A DNA stretch of 64,000 nucleotides. Origin: Longispora albida DSM 44784 (GTDB taxonomy: Bacteria > Actinomycetota > Actinomycetes > Mycobacteriales > Micromonosporaceae). Below the pieces are notes generated by a model. It searched no databases. It saw only the letters and a list, made by a program, of their open reading frames with translations, and was not told the DNA's origin. The position numbers were made by a program, and so were the translations under genes. The stretch is taken from assembly GCF_000379825.1 (NCBI RefSeq), contig NZ_KB903814.1, forward strand, positions 791,536-855,535, read 5' to 3'. This document shows positions 57,456 through 64,000 of the stretch, one piece after another; positions within the stretch are counted from its first letter, which is position 1; the number at the start of each line of letters is the position of its first letter.

Positions 57456-60359
57456 ATGCATCTCTCCTCGCCAGTCCTGATCGGCCGGGCGGCTGAGCTG
57501 AGCCTGCTGGGTGACCGGCTGGCAGCCACCGCCCGGCCATCGGCGTCCCCTGTGGACGACCTGGGCCTGGGGCGCGCGGTGTTCCTGTGCGGCGAGGCGG
57601 GGATCGGCAAGACCCGGCTCGCCGCCGAGTGCTCGACCCTGGCGTACACCGCCGGCCAGCCCGTGCTGCGCGGCAGGTGCGGTGCCACCGCGATGACCAT
57701 GCCGTTCCGGCCGCTGGTCGAGGCGATGGCCTCACTTTTCCGGGCCTCCGGGCCGCCCGCCGACCCCGCGCTGCTGCCCTACCGCCCGGCGCTGTCCCGC
57801 CTGATCCCGGAGTGGCGGGCCGGGCAGCCGAACAGCACGCTCACCGAGCTGGCCGAGGCCCTGCTGCGCCTGCTGACCGTGATCGGCGGCGAGAACGGCT
57901 GCCTGCTGGTCCTGGAGGACCTGCACGACGCCGACGCCGAGAGCCTCGCCGTCCTCGACTATCTGATCAGCAACCTTTCCGGTGTACCGGTGCTGCTGGT
58001 CGGCACCCTCCGCCCGCACCCGAGCCCCGCGCTGGAGCTGGCCAGGGCCGCAGAGCGCGGCCGGACGGCCGAGGTGCTGACCCCGCGCCAGCTCAGCGCC
58101 GCCGAGATCGGGGAGCTGGCGGCTGCCTGCCTCGGTACCAGCCCGGCCGGCGTGCCAGCACCCGTGCTGCGCAGCCTGGTCCGGGACTGCGACGGCAACC
58201 CGTTCGTCGTGGAGGAACTGCTCAGCGGCATGGCTGGCTCCGGCGTACTGCACCGGGAGGGCCAGGGCTGGCGGCTGGCCGGGCCGCTCGGCTCGAAGGT
58301 GCCGACCACCGTGGTCCGCAGCATCGGCGACCGGGTCGGCAGGCTCGGCCCGCAGGTACAGGACATGCTCCGGACGGCGGCGGTGCTCGGGCACCAGTTC
58401 ACCGTGCCGGCCCTCGGGCTCGCTTCCGGGCTGGACGAGCGGACGCTCCTGAGCCAGCTGCGCGAGGCCGCCCAGGCTCAGATCATCGTCCCGGACAGTA
58501 CCGGCACCGACGGCTACTCCTTCCGCCACGCCCTGACCAGCGACGCCCTCCTCGCCGAGCTGATGCCGGCCGAGCGCGCCGTGATCGCCCGCCGGGCGGC
58601 CGACGCCCTCGAAGCCGCCGAGCCCGTCCTCTCCGACGAGTGGTGCCAGCTCGCCGCCGGGCTGCGGATCGTCGCCGGCCAGCCGGAATCCGCCGCTGTG
58701 CTGCTCAGCGAGGCCGGTCGCCGGGTGCTCGCGTCCGGGTCGAGCGTGTCGGCCCTGACCCTCCTGGAACGCGCCTTCGACCTGCACCCCTCCCCCGGCC
58801 TCACCGAGACCCTCGTGCAGGCCTTGGCCGAGGGCGGGCAGCTCGACCGGGCGCTGGACCTGGTCCGCGAGCTGGGCCCGCCGTCCGATGTGGCCGGTCG
58901 CGCCGAGCTGCACACCTCGCTGGCCTGGGCGGCCGGCTCCGCTGGCCGGCCGGAGGACGCGGCGGCGCAGGTCGCGCTGGCTCGCGGCCTCCTCGGCCCC
59001 GACGCTGGCCCCGGTGAGACGGCAGCGCTCGACGTGGTCGAGGCCCGGCTGGTGTGGGACGGCCCCGGCGACCGCGCCGAGCGCATCGCGAACACCGAAC
59101 GCCTGGCCCGCCGCGCCGTGGCCCTCGCGGAGCAGGCCGGCCTGCCCGAGGTGGCCTGCCGGGCGCTGAACCTGCTGTCCGGCCTGAGCCGCCTCTACTC
59201 CTACGACGAGGCCGGCCGCCACCTGGAGCACATGCTCGCCATCGCGGAGGAGGCCGGCCTGGCCGCGTGGCGGGTCGACGCGCTGCTGCGGCTGGGCGTG
59301 AACGCCGCCATCCGTACCGGGGACCTCACGCGGCTCCGCCAGGCCCAGCAGGCGGCCGACGAGCTGGGCTCGATCGTGTTCGGCATGTCCACGGAGGCCA
59401 ACATCGGCTGGCAGCTCATCCTCCGTGGCGAGCACGCGGCCGCTGCCGAGATCTTCGACCGGTGCGAGAGCGCCGTGCTGCGCATGCAGAACACCACCGA
59501 GTACCTGATCATCTTCCGGTTCAAGGCCACGCTCGCCGCGCACCAGGGCAACCGGGTCGCGATGGAGCGGGAGCTGGCCCGCTACGCCAGGCACGGCGGT
59601 ACGTCCTCGCAGCAGCAGGGCATGGTGATCGGCCTGTGCCACGCGGTCTGCGCCCTGCTGGAGGAGGACCGGCCCCGCGCCACCGCCGACCTCGACGCCC
59701 TGCTGGCCTGGGAGCTGGCCAACCCGACGGTGTTCGACGTGGCCGGCCGGTGGGGCCTGCGGGTCCTGACCGAAGCGCTGGCCGGCCGGGCGACGTGGGC
59801 CGGCCACGCCGAGGCGGCCTCGGCTCCGGCCTCTGCCGTCCGGTGGAACCAGCAGTTCCTCCACGCGGCGGAGGCTGTCCTGCATGGATCGTCCGATCCG
59901 GACAGTGCGGCCGAGGCGATGGGCCGCGCACTGCACGCGGCCGAGCCCTTCCCGATGGCGGCGCACCTGATCCGGCGGCTCGTCGCCGAGCACGGCATCG
60001 CCTCCGGCTGGGGCGATCCGGTGACCTGGCTGCGCGCCGCCGAGGAGTACTTCCACACCGCAGGCGTGTCGCCGGTGGCCAACGCGTGCCGCTCGCTGCT
60101 GCGGCAGGCCGGTGCGAGCACGACCCAGCGCCGTGAGGGCCGGTCCGACATTCCCCGGGCGTTGCGGGACCTGGGCGTGACCGTCCGCGAGTACGAGGTC
60201 TTCCAGCTGCTCGGTGAGCACCCCGGCAACCAGGGCATCGCCCGGCAGCTGTTCATCTCGCCGCGCACCGTCGAGAAGCACGTCGCGAGTCTGCTGGTGA
60301 AGACGGGCCACACCGACAGGGCGGCCCTCACGGCCTACGCACGGGCCCTGGACGCCTAG
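57456..60359 (+). CDS. LAL-type LuxR transcriptional regulator with AAA ATPase domain
   Basis: The 967-residue protein has an N-terminal ATPase: Walker A CGEAGIGKTRLAAE near residue 45 and Walker B CLLVLEDLHDAD near residue 150. Helical repeats follow in the middle (about 400-850), and a C-terminal LuxR helix-turn-helix reads TVREYEVFQLLGEHPGNQGI and continues SPRTVEKHVASLLVKTG. LAL regulators are pathway-specific activators in many actinomycete clusters. It begins nine bases after the precursor stop, with no separate ribosome site visible, so it is probably translated from the lan transcript and controls the locus. Confidence 0.93.
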   Translation: MHLSSPVLIGRAAELSLLGDRLAATARPSASPVDDLGLGRAVFLCGEAGIGKTRLAAECSTLAYTAGQPVLRGRCGATAMTMPFRPLVEAMASLFRASGPPADPALLPYRPALSRLIPEWRAGQPNSTLTELAEALLRLLTVIGGENGCLLVLEDLHDADAESLAVLDYLISNLSGVPVLLVGTLRPHPSPALELARAAERGRTAEVLTPRQLSAAEIGELAAACLGTSPAGVPAPVLRSLVRDCDGNPFVVEELLSGMAGSGVLHREGQGWRLAGPLGSKVPTTVVRSIGDRVGRLGPQVQDMLRTAAVLGHQFTVPALGLASGLDERTLLSQLREAAQAQIIVPDSTGTDGYSFRHALTSDALLAELMPAERAVIARRAADALEAAEPVLSDEWCQLAAGLRIVAGQPESAAVLLSEAGRRVLASGSSVSALTLLERAFDLHPSPGLTETLVQALAEGGQLDRALDLVRELGPPSDVAGRAELHTSLAWAAGSAGRPEDAAAQVALARGLLGPDAGPGETAALDVVEARLVWDGPGDRAERIANTERLARRAVALAEQAGLPEVACRALNLLSGLSRLYSYDEAGRHLEHMLAIAEEAGLAAWRVDALLRLGVNAAIRTGDLTRLRQAQQAADELGSIVFGMSTEANIGWQLILRGEHAAAAEIFDRCESAVLRMQNTTEYLIIFRFKATLAAHQGNRVAMERELARYARHGGTSSQQQGMVIGLCHAVCALLEEDRPRATADLDALLAWELANPTVFDVAGRWGLRVLTEALAGRATWAGHAEAASAPASAVRWNQQFLHAAEAVLHGSSDPDSAAEAMGRALHAAEPFPMAAHLIRRLVAEHGIASGWGDPVTWLRAAEEYFHTAGVSPVANACRSLLRQAGASTTQRREGRSDIPRALRDLGVTVREYEVFQLLGEHPGNQGIARQLFISPRTVEKHVASLLVKTGHTDRAALTAYARALDA

Positions 60360-60513
60360 TACCGCATGTAGTGCGAGGTTCTGGCCTGGGCTCGGCTGCG
60401 GCCCCTCGCGCAGGCGAACGCCCGCAGCCGCGATGCAGTGATAACCGTCGATCAATGCGGGCGGCGCGATCCAGGCTGCCAGCACTAGGCTGACCATGCG
60501 GGAAGGAGGCCGG

Positions 60514-61242
60514 ATGAACCGCGACATCCGCGATATCGAGGACGTGCTGAAACTGCTGGACGGGCTGCTCGCGCCCGGTGCCGACCGGTGGACGCCCGGC
60601 GGCGGCACCGACTGGTGGGACGGCTTCTACGCAGACCGGGACCGGCCCGTGCCGTTCTTCGCGGACAAGCCCGACGAGAACCTGGTGTCCTACCTTGACC
60701 AAGGGCTGGTCACCCCTGGCCGGGCCCTGGACCTCGGCTGCGGCCCCGGCCGCAACGCGCTGTACCTGGCCGCCGCGGGCTTCCAGGTCGACGCCGTCGA
60801 CCTGTCCCCCGCCGCGATCTCCTGGGCCCGCGACCGGGCCGCCACGGCGGGACTCGACATCGCGTTCCACTGCGGCGACGCGTTCGCCGAGACTGCCCCG
60901 TCCGGGCCGTACGACCTGATCTACGACTCGGGCTGCTTCCACCACCTGCCGCCGCACCGTCGCGTCAGCTATCGCGCACTGCTCGCCAGGGCACTGGCCC
61001 CCGGCGGCTATTTCGGGCTCACCTGCTTCGCCGCCGGGGCGATGGGCTCCGAACTGCCCGACGCAGAGTTCTACCAGCACGGCGGGCTGCAGGGCGGCGT
61101 CGCGTACACCCCGGAGGCACTGCGCTGGATCTTCGCCGACATGACCGAGGTCGAACTGCGCCGCATGCGTGACGAGCCCACTGACTCGCCCCGATACGGC
61201 GAGCCGTTCCTGTGGACCGCACTGTTCCGCCACGACGCCTGA
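60514..61242 (+). CDS. Class I SAM-dependent methyltransferase
   Basis: The 242-residue protein has the SAM motif I LDLGCGPGRNALYLA (about residues 70-84), the acidic DAVDLSPAAI and the motif-II-like DLIYDSGCFHHLPPH. The substrate is unknown. ATG 60514 has GGAAGGAGG four bases upstream, and TAGGCT at 60486-60491 is its probable -10; ATG 60496 in frame lies at the expected transcription start. It sits 154 bases after the LAL regulator and could tailor the lanthipeptide or be independent. Confidence 0.9.
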   Translation: MNRDIRDIEDVLKLLDGLLAPGADRWTPGGGTDWWDGFYADRDRPVPFFADKPDENLVSYLDQGLVTPGRALDLGCGPGRNALYLAAAGFQVDAVDLSPAAISWARDRAATAGLDIAFHCGDAFAETAPSGPYDLIYDSGCFHHLPPHRRVSYRALLARALAPGGYFGLTCFAAGAMGSELPDAEFYQHGGLQGGVAYTPEALRWIFADMTEVELRRMRDEPTDSPRYGEPFLWTALFRHDA

Positions 61243-61382
61243 CCCGAAACGGCCGGCGGCCCCTCGAATCGAAGCGCCGTCGCTTGCGCGCCCGCCTACG
61301 GCACAAAGCAGGTCCCGCGCTAGCCGGCTGACGTTAGCCAGGACCTCGCGCCGCTCCGTCGAAGCGATCCAGGTTCGCGGTA

Positions 61383-61886
61383 CTAGGAGGTCCTGGGTAC
61401 CCGGTGCCCCGTCGTGCCGTCGAGCTGCTCGCGGAGGATGTCGGCGTGCCCCGCGTGCCGGGCGGTCTCCTGGATCATGTGCGCGATGATCCACTGGAGG
61501 CTCTGCTCCCGGTCACCGGTGCCCCGGGCGAGCGGGTCACCGGCCCCGGCGATGATCTCGTTGCTCCGCCGGATCGCCGCCCGGTACCCGGCGAGCAGGC
61601 TGGCCTCCGTCGCACCCTCGGGCACGAGGCTGGCGCTGAAGTCGACCGGCTCGTCCAGGCCGAGGAAAGCCACCTCGAACCAGTACTTCTCGGCGTCGGC
61701 GAGGTGGCGGAGCAGCCCGTGCGGGCTCGTTCCCGAGGGGACGCCGGAGGTGCGGCCCTGCTCGGCGGTGAGTCCCGTTACCTTCGCGATCACCGCCGCG
61801 CGCGCTCCATTGAGGATGGAGGTCAGCACCGGCAGAACCTCGGGTACGAGCTGCGTCTCCCAGGCCCTTAATTCATCGTCGATCAT
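61383..61886 (-). CDS. DinB/DUF664-family protein
   Basis: The 167-residue protein has the four-helix DinB layout and the three His metal positions: HGLLRHLADAEKYW, WIIAHMIQETARHAGHADILREQLDG. Many actinobacterial members are thiol-dependent enzymes or metal-binding proteins linked to mycothiol chemistry (family knowledge). TAGCGT seven bases before ATG 61886 indicates a leaderless start and excludes the longer frame to 61988. Confidence 0.9.
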   Translation of the reverse strand: MIDDELRAWETQLVPEVLPVLTSILNGARAAVIAKVTGLTAEQGRTSGVPSGTSPHGLLRHLADAEKYWFEVAFLGLDEPVDFSASLVPEGATEASLLAGYRAAIRRSNEIIAGAGDPLARGTGDREQSLQWIIAHMIQETARHAGHADILREQLDGTTGHRVPRTS

Positions 61887-61893
61887 GGTGTGC

Positions 61894-61899
61894 ACGCTA
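61894..61899 (-). promoter_or_regulatory. -10 element TAGCGT for leaderless DinB-family gene
   Basis: On the minus strand the hexamer is seven bases before the ATG at 61886. Confidence 0.55.
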
Positions 61900-62013
61900 G
61901 CAATTCCCGCCCTGCCGGGTTGCCCCGCGTGCGCGAAACCACGAGGAAAACAGGCACTCCGCCGGAGGATTCGCGGCGGAGTGTCCAAGATCGACTAGAT
62001 TATGAAGGGAGCG

Positions 62014-63303
62014 TCACGCCCACTGGGTACTCAGGTATTCATCGCGAATGTTGAATACTTTGCGTTCCGCCAGTGAATTGATGATGATCGCACTGCGGAT
62101 CGGCAGGATACTCACATTCGAATCGACGAGCCCGTGGCTGAAACGGCCACGGTTCAGCACGAAAATCTTATTACGGTCGGAATACTTCCACCGCAGCGAG
62201 TAATCGGCTTCGATGATGACGTCGCCATTGTCGTCGCGGTCGATCAGCTCGTCCATCTCCTCGTCGAACGGCATCGGGGCGTTGCGCCGCCCGGCGGCCA
62301 CGACGACGTACGCGGCCCGCAGCCGCTCCTCGCCGCCGGAGGTCTGGCAGACCAGCTCGATCTCGTCCCCGGCCATCGTCGCGCCGGTCACCTCGCGGCC
62401 CGGCATGATCGTCATCGGGAACCTGCCCTCGCGCAGCCGGCCCTCGTAGTTCACCTGGTACAGGTCGCGCAGGGTGCCCGGGGTGATGCCGTCGCTGGTC
62501 AGCAGCTGGTCGGCGACGAGCCGCTTGCGGTCCTCCGCCGGGAGCTGGACGAAGTACTCCTGGTAGGACGGCCGGTACAGGTCGTTGGCCGCCGGGGAGT
62601 CCTCCAGCGGGGCGAACCACGAGCGGCGGCCGATCCAGCGGATGTTGCGGTATCCACGGCCCAGCAGCGCGCCGGCGCATTCCGCGCTGGTCTGCCCGCC
62701 GCCGATCACGACGATGGGGGCGTCGAGGTCGGCCGGCAGCTCGCCGATCCGGTCGGCCAGCACGTCGGCCACGATCACCCGGTCGCTCGCCGCGAGGTCG
62801 CCGAAGAACTCCGGCAGGTGCGCGACGGTGCCCTGGCCGAGGACCAGGTGCTCGGAGCGGGCGATCGGCCTGCCCTCCGCGTACGTGACGATGGCGTCGT
62901 CCACGGAGATCTTGTCGATCCGGGTGCTGTAGGTCAGCCTCGGGATCTGCGCCGCGGCCCAGGCCAGGTACTGGGTGTACTCCAGCCGGGGGATCGAGTC
63001 GAAGTTGGCGCCGACCAGCGCGTACACCTTGCCGGTGGTGACCAGGTAGTTCAGCAGGGACAGCGGGTGGGTCGGGTCCAGCAGCGAGACCAGGTCCTTG
63101 ACCCAGCCGGTCTGCATGCGCACGCCGGGGTGCAGCATGCCGCTGTGCCAGCCGGGGCCGGCCTGGGCGTCGAACAGTGCGATCTCCCGGGGCGCGAGCA
63201 CCCCGAACAACGCGGCGAGACTCAGGCCAGCCGGGCCGGCACCGATCCCCACCGTGTCGTAGAACGGGATCGGAGCGGAGTCGGGCGGGCGGTTTTCCGG
63301 CAT
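62014..63303 (-). CDS. L-lysine/L-ornithine N-monooxygenase
   Basis: The 429-residue flavoprotein has the FAD motif GIGAGPAGLSLA (residues 19-30), the NADPH motif VVIGGGQTSAECAG (about 200) and the LVLGQGTVAHLPEF linker typical of siderophore N-hydroxylases (SidA, PvdA, IucD). It hydroxylates the side-chain amine of lysine or ornithine, usually for hydroxamate siderophores but also for N-N bond formation in other natural products. GAGGAG precedes the ATG by eight bases. It is the only such gene in the window, so a biosynthetic cluster probably extends to the right. No IdeR-type iron box was recognised upstream. Confidence 0.93.
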   Translation of the reverse strand: MPENRPPDSAPIPFYDTVGIGAGPAGLSLAALFGVLAPREIALFDAQAGPGWHSGMLHPGVRMQTGWVKDLVSLLDPTHPLSLLNYLVTTGKVYALVGANFDSIPRLEYTQYLAWAAAQIPRLTYSTRIDKISVDDAIVTYAEGRPIARSEHLVLGQGTVAHLPEFFGDLAASDRVIVADVLADRIGELPADLDAPIVVIGGGQTSAECAGALLGRGYRNIRWIGRRSWFAPLEDSPAANDLYRPSYQEYFVQLPAEDRKRLVADQLLTSDGITPGTLRDLYQVNYEGRLREGRFPMTIMPGREVTGATMAGDEIELVCQTSGGEERLRAAYVVVAAGRRNAPMPFDEEMDELIDRDDNGDVIIEADYSLRWKYSDRNKIFVLNRGRFSHGLVDSNVSILPIRSAIIINSLAERKVFNIRDEYLSTQWA

Positions 63304-63538
63304 TGCTCTTCTCCTCAGTTAGTGCCTCGGCTCAGCCTTGCGGACAGTGCACCCCGTGATTGCGCTCGTGAGTGGAGAGTGTCGCGAGCCGTACATAGCG
63401 TGATGCTTCTCCCCCGTTGCCGACTACGCCGGACCTGTGTCCTTAGTACTCAGTCCTCAAGGGACGCTGCGATCGAACTTTAACGTAACTCGGCATGTCA
63501 AGTGGAGTCACAGAGTCCAGACATGACGAAAGACACTT

Positions 63539-63553
63539 GGGCATTGAATGCCC
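63539..63553. promoter_or_regulatory. Perfect 15-bp dyad GGGCATTGAATGCCC
   Basis: The palindrome has a single central base. It lies about 240 bases upstream of the N-hydroxylase start in AT-richer DNA, as a regulator operator might. Confidence 0.4.
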
Positions 63554-63738
63554 GGAACTGCAACGTTGTCCGTGGTTTCTGGGAAAGCAGATCCATTTCG
63601 CGCCCAGAAAGCCGGCTTGAGGGGTAAGCAGAGAATTGACGGCCCCTTTCCTACGCCGTGCCGGCAATCTCGTCACGCTCCGCCTGCCGCACCGGGCCCG
63701 CGAGGACCGCTTGGTCCACTTCGGCGCGTTTCCTGCCC

Positions 63739-63783
63739 CCGGGACTTGCCCCGGCCATGTTCACACCCTGGGGCAAGTCCCGG
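63739..63783. repeat. Inverted repeat with 14-bp arms
   Basis: CCGGGACTTGCCCC (63739-63752) and GGGGCAAGTCCCGG (63770-63783) are perfect complements separated by 17 bases. There is no T-tract. It may be a terminator for a gene to the right or a regulator site. Confidence 0.6.
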
Positions 63784-64000
63784 TATCACTCAGCGAGATA
63801 ACCGCCACTGTCGGAAACCGAACTCACCCGGACCGAAATGTGGCCCTTCCGGGAGGCAAGCCCGATCACGAACCAATCGCCCGCCCGGCCTCAGTCACAA
63901 CGGCTGTCATACCCGCCGTACCTGGGCATACCCAGGCCCATCGCCGGAGGGGTCCTGGCAGCACCACGCGGACCGGGGCGAGCGGCGCCGGGCGGGCCCA

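Larger units (their letters stand above)
63304..64000. other. 697-base region without a confident gene
   Basis: The left part is less GC-rich than its surroundings and holds the promoter region of the N-hydroxylase gene. A 77-codon minus-strand frame (63443-63676) has Cys-rich, low-quality codon use and no ribosome site, so it is not called. Two dyads are present, at 63539-63553 and 63739-63783. No coding frame with normal codon use enters from the right edge. Confidence 0.5.

Noticed and set aside
60496-60513. ATG 60496 as start of the methyltransferase
   Set aside because: Its -10 is only four bases away, which is too close for a leaderless start, and the ATG at 60514 has a strong GGAAGGAGG.
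63443-63676. A 77-codon minus-strand frame upstream of the N-hydroxylase
   Set aside because: It has no ribosome site, unusual codon use for this genome and a Cys/Arg-rich composition.
1-64000. High frequency of GTACC and GGTACC
   Set aside because: It seems frequent throughout, but a rough expectation at this base composition is already tens of copies, so I do not claim enrichment without a count.

Overview
The window is chromosomal DNA from a high-GC, secondary-metabolite-producing actinomycete. The evidence is G/C-rich codon third positions, actinomycete gene families (SAV_2336-type protein, ECF sigma factor with zinc anti-sigma, LAL regulator, LCP-domain protein) and many leaderless genes. 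A filamentous member of Pseudonocardiales or a related order is my inference. I see no tRNA, rRNA, CRISPR array, insertion sequence or phage gene.

Left part, 1-7.9 kb: a secreted HAD-like protein cut by the window edge, a lipoprotein, a glutathione peroxidase, a secreted-repeat lipoprotein, and a SigL-like ECF sigma factor translationally coupled to its anti-sigma factor. The sigma operon and the lipoprotein carry the same promoter, TGAACC-N16-CGTAGTG, so the lipoprotein is a probable regulon member. A DUF1996 lipoprotein, a HAD phosphatase, a secreted protein and a serine/threonine dehydratase follow.

7.9-14.6 kb is a three-gene minus-strand operon: a trypsin-like protease with a VMAP-C-like end, a MoxR ATPase, and a 1324-residue SAV_2336/TPR protein whose caspase-like end keeps the Cys but has Glu where His is expected. 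It resembles the MoxR/VMAP class of predicted NTP-dependent conflict systems. 14.6-29.2 kb holds mixed genes: a carboxypeptidase, HdeD, a tendamistat-like secreted protein, an Lrp/methionine-gamma-lyase-type pair, YnfA, a kinase, and a 1035-residue deacetylase-glycosyltransferase-LCP triple fusion coupled to an unlisted 47-residue membrane protein. An exceptional 95-nt nested hairpin and a regulator fragment lie near 18.2 kb.

29.3-39.5 kb is one 3394-residue hybrid PKS-NRPS: acyl ligase-ACP-KS-AT-ACP-luciferase-like monooxygenase-C-A-T-C. It ends in a condensation domain and has no thioesterase. 39.9-53.9 kb is mostly housekeeping and stress genes: a cell-wall hydrolase, an O-methyltransferase, LysR, Nudix-NAT, cysteine dioxygenase-rhodanese, GGDEF, purU, cysS and an acyl-CoA ligase.

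54.2-60.4 kb is a class II lanthipeptide locus: a LanM synthetase with intact catalytic and zinc residues, then a 77-residue precursor with a mersacidin/lichenicidin-type leader but an unfamiliar acidic core, then a large LuxR-type (LAL) regulator. No exporter or leader protease is visible. The right end has a methyltransferase, a DinB protein, and a lysine/ornithine N-hydroxylase that probably opens a siderophore-type locus to the right.

A genome-scale signal is the palindrome CCACWGTGG, found 13 times in different reading frames and in intergenic DNA, far more than base composition suggests.
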